A stretch of 5,970 bases of DNA, from positions 1-5,970 of the forward strand of contig DMZT01000220.1 in assembly GCA_003484865.1 (NCBI GenBank), read 5' to 3'. The translations under genes and the position numbers were made by a program. The notes beneath the pieces were generated by a model that saw only the letters and a list, made by a program, of their open reading frames with translations, did not search any database and had not been told where the DNA came from. This document shows positions 1 through 4,870 of this stretch, in pieces. The stretch is from Stenotrophomonas sp. GTDB lineage: Bacteria; Pseudomonadota; Gammaproteobacteria; Xanthomonadales; Xanthomonadaceae. Each line of letters begins with the position of its first letter. Position 1 is the first letter of the stretch.

Positions 1-1796
1 GGCGAACGCTCACGGCACGGTTCGTTTCCCGTCGCGCGGCCCATGGCGCCGCGGCATCGGCCGCGCTGCAACGGCAGGCCGAGCTCGAAGATCAGATCAA
101 GGCGCTGCATAGAGTCCAGGCCGTCATCGAGTTCCACCTCGATGGCACCATCGTGCACGCCAACGACAATTTCCTGCAGACGCTGGGCTACACGCTGGAG
201 GAGATCCAAGGCAGGCACCACGCCATGTTCGTCGATGCCGAGTATGCGAAGAGCGCGGAGTACCGCGACTTCTGGGCCAACCTGGGCCGCGGTGAGTTCG
301 ACGCCGGCCAGTACCGGCGGATCGGCAAGGGTGGACGCGAGATCTGGATCCAGGCGTCCTACAACCCGGTCTTCGACAGCCACGGACGGCCGTACAAAGT
401 GGTCAAGTTCGCGACCGACATCACCGCGCAGAAATTCCAGGCGGCCGATTTTGCCGGCCAGCTCGCCGCGATCAACAAATCACAGGCGGTGATCGAGTTC
501 GATCTCGAGGGCCGCATCCTGGCCGCCAACGAGAACTTCCTCGCTGCCATGGGCTATGCACTGGAGGAGGTGCGCGGGCAGCACCATTCGATGTTCGCCG
601 AGCCCGAGCATCGCCAGAGCGGCGAGTACCGGGCGTTCTGGGCCAAACTCGGCCGTGGCGAATACGACGCCGGCCAGTACAAGCGCCTGGGAAAGGGCGG
701 TCGCGAGGTCTGGATCCAGGCCTCGTACAACCCGATCTACGATATGAACGGACGGCCGTTCAAAGTGGTCAAGTACGCTACCGACATCACGGCCCAGGTG
801 CGTGACTCGCTGGCGCTGCAGCAGGCCGTCGCGCAGACGCGTGAAGTGGTGGCGGCGGCGCAGGGGGGTGATCTGACCGGCCATATCGCCACCCAGGACA
901 AGACCGGCCCGATCGCCGAGTTGTGCGAGGGCATCAATGCGCTGGTCGAAGCGATGGCCGGCATCATCACCCAGATCAAGCTGGCAGCGGACACCATTGC
1001 CGTGGGTGCCAGCGAGATCGCCGAAGGCAACAGCGACCTGTCCGTGCGCACCGAGCAGCAGGCCGCTTCGCTGGAGGAGACCGCCGTCTCGATGAAGGGG
1101 CTGACCGCGACCGTGCGGCGCACCGCGGACAACGCCCGCCAGGCCAATGAGTTGGCCGGTGGTGCGGTCGAGGTGGCGGCGCAGGGTGGCCATGTGGTGC
1201 ATGAGGTGGTCTCCACCATGTCGCTGATCAACGACTCCTCGCGGCGCATCGTCGATATCATCGGCGTGATCGACAGCATCGCGTTCCAGACGAATATCCT
1301 GGCCCTCAATGCCGCAGTGGAAGCGGCCCGTGCCGGCGAGCATGGGCGCGGCTTTGCGGTGGTCGCCTCGGAAATCCGCTCGCTGTCGCAGCGTTCGGCC
1401 GAAGCCGCCAAGGAGATCAAGCAGCTGATCGGCGACTCGGTGGAGAAGGTCGGGGCGGGTACGCGTCAGGTCGAAAGCGCGGGGCGCACCATGGACGAGA
1501 TCGTGGTCAGCGTGAAACGCGTGAGCGATCTCATGGCCGACATCAGCGCGGCGGCCCAGCAGCAGAGCGAGGGCATCGAGCAGATCAACCAGGTGGTCGA
1601 GCACATCGACGAGAGCACCCAGCAGAATGCCGCGCTGGTCGAAGAGGCCTCTGCGGCGGCCCGCAGCATGGAAGAGCAGTCCACCCAGTTGCTGCAGACG
1701 GTGGCGGCATTCCGGGTGGCGGGGGCGACGGGAACGTCGCGACCGGCTGCGCCACCGGCGGCCAATGCCGCACATCCGACGCTTCGGCTGGTCTGA
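1..1796 (+). CDS. PAS-PAS methyl-accepting chemotaxis protein, 5' end outside the window
   Basis: A chemoreceptor-type transducer that would control CheA/CheW through its hairpin tip. The frame (codons starting at position 3) is open to the left edge, so the true start lies upstream. A GTG at 153 is internal, because it falls inside the first PAS domain. Numbering from the first full codon: charged helical linker about 20-39, PAS1 about 40-144, PAS2 about 162-266, HAMP-like segment about 270-320 (GGDLTGHI), then the signalling domain with the tip EAARAGEHGRGFAVVA at nt 1320-1367. A candidate methylation-type helix is EQQAASLEETAVS. The two PAS domains are about two-thirds identical. No membrane segment is visible and the C-terminus has no NWETF-like CheR tether. 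The order resembles soluble BdlA-like transducers, but the missing N-terminus could hold membrane helices or more PAS domains. The PAS ligand cannot be read from the sequence. The family call is firm; the signal sensed is unknown. Confidence 0.93.
   Translation, partial: RTLTARFVSRRAAHGAAASAALQRQAELEDQIKALHRVQAVIEFHLDGTIVHANDNFLQTLGYTLEEIQGRHHAMFVDAEYAKSAEYRDFWANLGRGEFDAGQYRRIGKGGREIWIQASYNPVFDSHGRPYKVVKFATDITAQKFQAADFAGQLAAINKSQAVIEFDLEGRILAANENFLAAMGYALEEVRGQHHSMFAEPEHRQSGEYRAFWAKLGRGEYDAGQYKRLGKGGREVWIQASYNPIYDMNGRPFKVVKYATDITAQVRDSLALQQAVAQTREVVAAAQGGDLTGHIATQDKTGPIAELCEGINALVEAMAGIITQIKLAADTIAVGASEIAEGNSDLSVRTEQQAASLEETAVSMKGLTATVRRTADNARQANELAGGAVEVAAQGGHVVHEVVSTMSLINDSSRRIVDIIGVIDSIAFQTNILALNAAVEAARAGEHGRGFAVVASEIRSLSQRSAEAAKEIKQLIGDSVEKVGAGTRQVESAGRTMDEIVVSVKRVSDLMADISAAAQQQSEGIEQINQVVEHIDESTQQNAALVEEASAAARSMEEQSTQLLQTVAAFRVAGATGTSRPAAPPAANAAHPTLRLV
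120..800 (+). repeat. In-frame tandem duplication of the PAS module, 366-bp period
   Basis: Two copies of the PAS coding unit start near 120 and 486, exactly 366 bp (122 codons) apart. Landmarks keep this offset: the GAC codon of DAGQY is at 300 and at 666. I counted about 71 identical residues in 105 aligned, with no gaps. The second half (GRGE to DITAQ) is more conserved than the first. This is an internal protein-domain repeat, not a mobile element. Confidence 0.9.
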
Positions 1797-1808
1797 GCGG
1801 TAACGAAA

Positions 1809-1838
1809 AACGCCCCGGATCCGTCGATCCGGGGCGTT
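1809..1838. terminator. Bidirectional rho-independent terminator between the chemoreceptor and tRNA-Leu
   Basis: A perfect 13-bp inverted repeat (AACGCCCCGGATC at 1809-1821 against 1826-1838) encloses a 4-nt loop. On the - strand it is followed by a run of five T, a classic terminator for tRNA-Leu. On the + strand it is followed by CTGGTTTT, a weaker tail that can still serve the chemoreceptor gene ending 12 bp earlier. Confidence 0.9.
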
Positions 1839-1852
1839 CTGGTTTTCCATGC

Positions 1853-1936
1853 TGCCGAAGGTGGGACTCGAACCCACACGCTTTTAAGGGCGGCGGATTT
1901 TGAGTCCGCTGCGTCTACCGATTCCGCCACTTCGGC
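1853..1936 (-). tRNA. tRNA-Leu(CAA)
   Basis: Read on the - strand this is an 84-nt class II tRNA. It has a 7-bp acceptor stem (GCCGAAG at 1936-1930 with CTTCGGC at 1860-1854), a D arm, and an anticodon stem GCGGA/TCCGC. The loop CTCAAAA gives anticodon CAA, which decodes UUG. A long variable arm (CGC/GCG stem) and a T arm GTGGG-TTCGAGT-CCCAC complete the fold. The discriminator is A, as expected for leucine. The next three bases are GCA rather than CCA, so the CCA end is not encoded and must be added enzymatically, unlike the six other tRNAs here. Confidence 0.97.
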
Positions 1937-1949
1937 TGGCTGGCCGCGT

Positions 1950-1978
1950 AGTGTATACAAGATGTCGACGTTTGTGCA
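1950..1978 (-). promoter_or_regulatory. Candidate sigma70 promoter for tRNA-Leu
   Basis: Upstream of tRNA-Leu on the - strand, TGCACA (1978-1973) and TACACT (1955-1950) are separated by 17 nt. Each matches four of six consensus bases. A GC-rich stretch (ACGCGGCC) follows the -10, as is usual for stable RNA promoters. An overlapping TATACA at 1957-1952 is an alternative -10. The position fits; the exact boxes are uncertain. Confidence 0.4.
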
Positions 1979-2025
1979 GACCTGAATGCTTAAGTTCCTG
2001 TCAGGGTTTCACCTACGCAGGACGC

Positions 2026-2031
2026 TATACT
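2026..2031 (+). promoter_or_regulatory. Candidate -10 box for the response regulator
   Basis: TATACT matches five of six bases of the sigma70 -10 consensus and lies 29 bp before the ATG, which would give a leader of roughly 20-25 nt. I see no good -35 element at 16-18 bp spacing, so this promoter may be weak or depend on an activator. Confidence 0.4.
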
Positions 2032-2049
2032 CATCGCGCTGAACCATAC

Positions 2050-2055
2050 AGGGAG
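2050..2055 (+). promoter_or_regulatory. Shine-Dalgarno sequence of the response regulator
   Basis: AGGGAG lies 5 nt before the ATG at 2061, a good ribosome binding site. It supports that ATG over later in-frame starts. Confidence 0.7.
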
Positions 2056-2060
2056 TCGTC

Positions 2061-2441
2061 ATGAGCGCGCTGCAGGATCTTCGGGTGCTGGTGGTCGAGA
2101 ACGACGAAATGAGTGCCGCCCTGCTGCAGATGCAGTTGGTGCAGTCCGGCGCGGTGGTGGTGGGGCTGGCGGCCTCGGTATCCGAGGCGCTGCGTCTGCT
2201 CGGCGAGACCCAGCCACAGGTGGTGCTGCTGGATTACCGCCTGGCCAACAATGAAACCAGTGAAGCGGTTGCTGCGGCGTTGGCCGCGCGCCAGATTCCC
2301 TTCGTACTGGCCACCGGCATGGCGACCGAGCACCTCCCCGAAGCCTTCCGGGCAGGCATCATCCTGACCAAGCCCTACCTGACGGCCGAGTTGAATGCCG
2401 CGCTGGGGCGGGCACGGATAGGCGATTCGGTCGTCGGCTGA
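2061..2441 (+). CDS. Single-domain response regulator, FAT GUY-like receiver
   Basis: A 126-residue protein that is a receiver domain only, with no output domain, so it probably acts by protein contact or as a phosphate relay or sink. The VLVVENDE segment carries the metal-binding pocket at residues 13-15. D58 in VVLLDYRL is the predicted phosphoacceptor, T85 in LATGM the switch threonine, and K104-P105 in LTKPY the conserved lysine. The pattern ATG...LPEAFR....LTKPY resembles the FATGYG-to-KPF region of FAT GUY receivers, which are often paired with HWE or HisKA_2 kinases. N14 sits where CheY-type receivers usually have the second acidic residue. No kinase lies in the window, and the PAS chemoreceptor upstream is separated by a terminator and a tRNA. 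The receiver call is firm; its partner is unknown. Confidence 0.92.
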   Translation: MSALQDLRVLVVENDEMSAALLQMQLVQSGAVVVGLAASVSEALRLLGETQPQVVLLDYRLANNETSEAVAAALAARQIPFVLATGMATEHLPEAFRAGIILTKPYLTAELNAALGRARIGDSVVG

Positions 2442-2448
2442 GCAGCTC

Positions 2449-3405
2449 TCACGCCGCTTCGGCGTGCGCCAGTGTGACCGGTTCGCGATCGTCCAGGATC
2501 CGGTACAGCGCAGCGAGGTCGTGCGGGTCCGGGTTCAACCAGGCATCCAGATGTTCGCGCCGGATGGGTACGATGCAGCGGTCGTGCCCGGTGCGTGCCA
2601 CATCGGACGGTGGCTCGTCGGTGATCGCGGCAAACGACAACAGCCGGCCCTCCGGCCCTTCCCACGCCGACCACAGGCAGGCGATCAACAGATCGCGCGG
2701 TGGCTGCGGGCTGAATTCCAGCACCACGTTCTCGGCTTTCTCGCCCGGCGACAGCATCCGCTGCTCCAGGGCATGCCGCGGCACGTGCTCGTAGAACGAC
2801 TGCACCACCACCACGCCATGCTGGTGGCCGAACGCGGATTTCCAGTACACCTCCAGGCTGTCGCGGCGCGCGTTGTAGGTGCCGGGATACAACACGTCGT
2901 TGCGCGCGGGCTTGTCCGGCAGCCGGCATTGGTAGCGCATCGGCTTGATCACGCGCTGGCCCTGCTCGGACACGATCACCGGCGCATAGACGCCGGGGAA
3001 AATGCGGCTGTCGCGCGGCACCAGGCCGGCGCGCTGCAGATCGGCCAGGCGCGTCTGCGCACGTTCAATCCGGTTGCCCGCCACGCGCAGTTCATTGCGC
3101 GCCTTCTGCGTGGGACGTGCGGCCAGGTGTTCTTCGGCCGCCTTCCGCCGGGCGCTCTGCAGGCGCACCTCCTCATCCAGCGCCTGCATCTCCTCGGCAT
3201 GCCATTGCTGTATTCGCGCCACGATCTCCTGGCCCTGCGCGGTGCGCGCGCCGGCGAAGCCATCGTCCATCGCCTTGGGCGTTTTCGGGCGTTGCTTGCC
3301 GGCGTCGTGGGCATACAGCTGGGCGAACTCGTCCAGGGACAGCATGGCCCCGTACTCACGGACCAGCTTGGTGTAATCGGCGCGGATCTGGGCGGAATAG
3401 CACAT
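2449..3405 (-). CDS. SRAP-family (YedK/HMCES-like) abasic-site DNA-protein crosslinking protein, long form
   Basis: SRAP proteins recognise abasic sites in single-stranded DNA and trap them as a covalent link to Cys2, protecting the lesion during replication. The start is set by chemistry: the ATG at 3405 gives MCYSAQ, and removal of Met exposes the catalytic Cys2. An upstream ATG in frame at 3492 would bury that Cys behind 29 residues. The expected conserved residues are all visible: C2, N178 and R180 in TYNARRD, E206 in SFYEH, and H274 in TGHDRCIVP. At 318 residues it is well above the roughly 220 of E. coli YedK. The extra length lies mostly at about 40-130, rich in E, K, R, Q and A and probably a coiled coil. 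No Shine-Dalgarno sequence is evident; the leader is C-rich. The gene diverges from the acetyltransferase. The family call is secure; the role of the insertion is unknown. Confidence 0.93.
   Translation of the reverse strand: MCYSAQIRADYTKLVREYGAMLSLDEFAQLYAHDAGKQRPKTPKAMDDGFAGARTAQGQEIVARIQQWHAEEMQALDEEVRLQSARRKAAEEHLAARPTQKARNELRVAGNRIERAQTRLADLQRAGLVPRDSRIFPGVYAPVIVSEQGQRVIKPMRYQCRLPDKPARNDVLYPGTYNARRDSLEVYWKSAFGHQHGVVVVQSFYEHVPRHALEQRMLSPGEKAENVVLEFSPQPPRDLLIACLWSAWEGPEGRLLSFAAITDEPPSDVARTGHDRCIVPIRREHLDAWLNPDPHDLAALYRILDDREPVTLAHAEAA
2450..2466. other. GC-rich hairpin at the convergent gene ends
   Basis: CACGCCG (2450-2456) pairs with CGGCGTG (2460-2466) across a CTT loop. It overlaps the stop codon and last codons of the SRAP gene and begins 9 bp after the response regulator stop. 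Neither strand has a T tract after it, so it is not a textbook terminator, but it could slow or block convergent transcription where the two genes end 7 bp apart. Confidence 0.4.
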
Positions 3406-3455
3406 GGCGACGGAACAGGGTGGGCAGGGGGGACAGGATAGGCCGGTGGGTCGCA

Positions 3456-3483
3456 CATGCTGCGAATACGTTCGGGCATGCTG
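3456..3483. promoter_or_regulatory. Operator-like repeat cluster between the SRAP gene and the acetyltransferase gene
   Basis: In the 106-bp divergent intergenic region, the direct repeat CATGCTG occurs at 3456-3462 and 3477-3483. The copies are 21 bp apart, about two helical turns. Between them lies the inverted repeat CGAA-TACG-TTCG (3463-3474). The arrangement suggests a regulator binding site, but it matches no operator I know, and no convincing -10/-35 pair was found next to it. It could be chance. Confidence 0.3.
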
Positions 3484-3511
3484 AGCGTCCATTCATTGCC
3501 GGACCCGTCTC

Positions 3512-3928
3512 ATGTCGCTGCCTGCTGGTGTTCATTGCATCCCCCTGGCGCCCAGCGTGGAGGAATACCGCGCGCTGCGGGTGCTGGCCGGCCTGAGCCC
3601 GAAAACGGCCGAGGCGGCGGCGCGTGGCCTGCCCAACACGGTCTTCGGGGTGAGCCTGCGCGAGGATGACCGGTTGCTGGCGATGGGCCGGCTCATCGGC
3701 GACGGCGGCTGCTTCCTGCAGGTGGTGGATATCGCCGTGGTCCCGGACCGCCAGGGGCAGGGTCTGGGCAAGGCGGTGATGGCCGAGCTCGATGCCTGGC
3801 TGCACGCGAATGCGCAAGGTGCGTATGTGAGCCTGATCGCCGATGGCCAGGCGCACCGGCTGTATGCGCAGTTCGGTTTCACCGTGACCGCGCCGCGCTC
3901 GGTGGGCATGGCGAAGGTGGTGGCGTAG
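3512..3928 (+). CDS. GNAT-family N-acetyltransferase
   Basis: A 138-residue cytosolic acetyl-CoA-dependent acyltransferase. The core motif A is clear: strand DIAVVP (73-78) followed by the pyrophosphate-binding loop RQGQGLGKAV (80-89), matching the family's R/Q-x-x-G-x-G/A pattern. A C-terminal ADGQAHRLYAQFGF segment (about 110-123) is the usual motif B region with its LYxxxGF signature. The first about 45 residues form the variable acceptor-binding part. Length is typical for small stand-alone GNAT enzymes. The ATG at 3512 is the first suitable start; the ribosome binding site is weak. It is transcribed away from SRAP and ends at a hairpin shared with the tRNA locus. The substrate cannot be predicted. 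Confidence 0.92.
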   Translation: MSLPAGVHCIPLAPSVEEYRALRVLAGLSPKTAEAAARGLPNTVFGVSLREDDRLLAMGRLIGDGGCFLQVVDIAVVPDRQGQGLGKAVMAELDAWLHANAQGAYVSLIADGQAHRLYAQFGFTVTAPRSVGMAKVVA

Positions 3929-3935
3929 GCCCCAT

Positions 3936-3973
3936 AAACAAACAGCCCCGACCGAGGTCAGGGCTGTTTGTTT
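3936..3973. terminator. Bidirectional terminator between the acetyltransferase and tRNA unit 1
   Basis: AAACAAACAGCCC (3936-3948) pairs perfectly with 3961-3973. The inner part continues as GACC/GGTC, separated by a C-A position that is a mismatch in + strand RNA but a G-U wobble in - strand RNA. In - strand RNA the stem is therefore continuous for 17 bp with a CUCG tetraloop, ending in GTTTGTTT. It suits the tRNA transcript best and also follows the acetyltransferase stop by 7 bp. Confidence 0.85.
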
Positions 3974-3978
3974 GAAGC

Positions 3979-4054
3979 TGGCGTCCCCACGGGGATTCGA
4001 ACCCCGGTCGCCACCGTGAAAGGGTGATGTCCTAGGCCTCTAGACGATGGGGAC
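3979..4054 (-). tRNA. tRNA-Glu(UUC), copy 1
   Basis: 76 nt including encoded CCA (3981-3979). The acceptor GTCCCCA pairs with TGGGGAC, and the discriminator is G. The anticodon stem TCACC/GGTGG has loop CTTTCAC, giving UUC, which decodes GAA and GAG. The T arm is CCGGGGTTCGAATCCCCG, partly shared with its flanks. The body is identical to copies 2 and 3. It is the last gene of unit 1, downstream of tRNA-Ala copy 1. Confidence 0.98.
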
Positions 4055-4080
4055 GCGTTAAACCGAATTTTGGCTTCTAT

Positions 4081-4097
4081 CGGACGGCCTGTGTCCG
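4081..4097 (-). other. Spacer hairpin of tRNA unit 1
   Basis: In the 49-nt spacer between tRNA-Ala and tRNA-Glu, the - strand RNA forms CGGAC / GUCCG around the loop ACAGGCC. It starts a few bases after the tRNA-Ala CCA end. The AGGCC of the loop is repeated in the other two units, although the rest of the spacers differ. Confidence 0.5.
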
Positions 4098-4103
4098 GAG
4101 AAG

Positions 4104-4179
4104 TGGTGGAGCCAGGCGGGATCGAACCGCCGACCTCCTGCATGCCATGCAGGCGCTCTCCCAGCTGAGCTATGGCCCC
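4104..4179 (-). tRNA. tRNA-Ala(GGC), copy 1
   Basis: 76 nt with encoded CCA. The acceptor GGGGCCA pairs with TGGCTCC and contains G3-U70, the hallmark identity pair of alanine tRNA. The anticodon stem CCTGC/GCAGG has loop ATGGCAT, giving GGC, which decodes GCC and GCU. The discriminator is A. The body is identical to copies 2 and 3. First gene of unit 1, co-transcribed with tRNA-Glu copy 1. Confidence 0.98.
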
Positions 4180-4200
4180 ACGTTGTACCGCGAGCCGCCT

Positions 4201-4228
4201 AGTATATCTGCCTGTTCACGTTTGTGGA
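4201..4228 (-). promoter_or_regulatory. Promoter of tRNA unit 1
   Basis: The -10 TATACT (4206-4201) lies 21 nt before the tRNA-Ala 5' end and is followed by the GC-rich discriminator AGGCGGC, typical of stringently controlled stable RNA promoters. The -35 is poor: TCCACA (4228-4223, 16-nt spacing) matches four of six bases. It appears weaker than the promoters of units 2 and 3. Confidence 0.55.
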
Positions 4229-4271
4229 AGCCTTTCGGGCATCCGCATCGCAACCGCAGTAGGCGGTGAAC

Positions 4272-4294
4272 AAAAAGACCCGGCATGCCGGGCC
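4272..4294 (-). terminator. Rho-independent terminator of tRNA unit 2
   Basis: On the - strand GGCCCGG and CCGGGTC form a 7-bp stem with one G-U pair around a CATG loop, followed by five T. It lies 20 bp after tRNA-Glu copy 2. Its sequence is unrelated to the terminators of units 1 and 3. Confidence 0.85.
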
Positions 4295-4313
4295 TCCGTG
4301 TTCTTCTGATGAT

Positions 4314-4389
4314 TGGCGTCCCCACGGGGATTCGAACCCCGGTCGCCACCGTGAAAGGGTGATGTCCTAGGCCTCTAGACGATGGGGAC
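4314..4389 (-). tRNA. tRNA-Glu(UUC), copy 2
   Basis: 76 nt including encoded CCA, with a body identical to copies 1 and 3, anticodon UUC in loop CTTTCAC. Downstream gene of unit 2; unlike copies 1 and 3 it has a different 3' flank and terminator. Confidence 0.98.
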
Positions 4390-4417
4390 GCATAAACTCA
4401 TCAAATTGTTCAGCACA

Positions 4418-4437
4418 CCGAACGGCCTAAGGTCCGG
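4418..4437 (-). other. Spacer hairpin of tRNA unit 2
   Basis: In the 50-nt spacer the - strand RNA pairs CCGGAC with GUUCGG (one G-U wobble) around the loop CUUAGGCC. It begins two bases after the tRNA-Ala CCA end. The loop shares UUAGGCC with unit 3 and AGGCC with unit 1. Confidence 0.5.
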
Positions 4438-4439
4438 AG

Positions 4440-4515
4440 TGGTGGAGCCAGGCGGGATCGAACCGCCGACCTCCTGCATGCCATGCAGGCGCTCTCCCAG
4501 CTGAGCTATGGCCCC
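4440..4515 (-). tRNA. tRNA-Ala(GGC), copy 2
   Basis: 76 nt with encoded CCA, the G3-U70 alanine identity pair and anticodon GGC; body identical to copies 1 and 3. First gene of unit 2. Confidence 0.98.
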
Positions 4516-4532
4516 ACGATGCTGGAGGCGGA

Positions 4533-4561
4533 ATTCTACGCGGCCGTGAAGCATTCGCCAA
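4533..4561 (-). promoter_or_regulatory. Promoter of tRNA unit 2
   Basis: On the - strand TTGGCG (4561-4556) and TAGAAT (4538-4533) are separated by exactly 17 nt, matching four and five of six consensus bases. A GC-containing discriminator (TCCGCC) follows. Directly upstream of the -35 is an A-rich stretch (CAGAAAAAAGAC) that could act as an UP element for the alpha subunit C-terminal domain. Confidence 0.75.
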
Positions 4562-4696
4562 GTCTTTTTTCTGAAATACCGAAGAAAGAATGCATGCGGG
4601 CATCCATCTGCAGAGGCTGATCGTTGCCCGCGCGAGTGCACCAGCACGCACGCGATAAAACAGGCCGCCAATGCCGAGCGTTGCTCGATGCGGCAC

Positions 4697-4734
4697 AAAC
4701 AAAAAGCCCCGACCGAAGTCAGGGCTGTTTGTTT
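4697..4734 (-). terminator. Rho-independent terminator of tRNA unit 3
   Basis: In - strand RNA, AGCCCUGAC and GUCGGGGCU pair around a UUCG tetraloop (9 bp, one U-G), followed by TTTTTGTTTG. It lies 5 bp after tRNA-Glu copy 3. It is nearly the same sequence as the unit 1 terminator at 3936-3973, with a C-to-A change at 4704 that lengthens the T run and a different tetraloop. Confidence 0.88.
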
Positions 4735-4739
4735 GAAAC

Positions 4740-4815
4740 TGGCGTCCCCACGGGGATTCGAACCCCGGTCGCCACCGTGAAAGGGTGATGTCCTAGGCCT
4801 CTAGACGATGGGGAC
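4740..4815 (-). tRNA. tRNA-Glu(UUC), copy 3
   Basis: 76 nt including encoded CCA, body identical to copies 1 and 2, anticodon UUC. Its 3' flank and terminator are near copies of those of copy 1. Downstream gene of unit 3. Confidence 0.98.
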
Positions 4816-4842
4816 GCACGAAAACTTCAAATTTTGTCACTG

Positions 4843-4870
4843 CAATCTGATCGGCCTAATGATCGGATTG
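4843..4870 (-). other. Spacer hairpin of tRNA unit 3
   Basis: In the 53-nt spacer the - strand RNA pairs CAAUCCGAUC with GAUCAGAUUG (one C-A mismatch) around the loop AUUAGGCC. The outermost two pairs overlap the CCA end of tRNA-Ala copy 3. The stem sequence is unlike those of units 1 and 2, but the loop keeps UUAGGCC. Confidence 0.5.

Noticed and set aside
153..155. GTG as the start of the chemoreceptor
   Set aside because: The frame is open upstream to the window edge, and the residues before this GTG (AVIEFHLDGTI) align with the start of PAS2, so the start must lie further upstream.
480..1877. A 465-residue open frame on the - strand opposite the chemoreceptor gene
   Set aside because: It is antisense to a clear PAS-MCP gene, is rich in R, H, D, G and L as expected for a GC-rich shadow frame, shows no domain, and runs into the tRNA-Leu region.
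1853..2060. tRNA-Leu as an integration site for a genomic island
   Set aside because: No integrase, no duplicated tRNA 3' end and no change in base composition is visible on either side.
2464..3441. A 325-residue open frame on the + strand opposite the SRAP gene
   Set aside because: The - strand frame carries all the SRAP catalytic residues. This frame has no recognisable motif and is a composition-driven shadow.
3463..3474. CGAA-TACG-TTCG as an SOS (LexA) box for the SRAP gene
   Set aside because: It does not match the LexA sites I know for Xanthomonadaceae and only loosely resembles the Gram-positive GAAC-N4-GTTC form. It is kept only as part of an unassigned operator candidate.
3403..3492. 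A 29-residue N-terminal extension of SRAP from an ATG at 3492
   Set aside because: SRAP chemistry requires the Cys directly after the initiator Met; the extension is C/P-rich leader sequence in a G-run region.
4375..4702. Two overlapping - strand open frames of 107 and 91 residues between tRNA units 2 and 3
   Set aside because: They read through tRNA-Ala copy 2 and its promoter, have no ribosome binding site or recognisable domain, and their shared stretch is simply translated tRNA.
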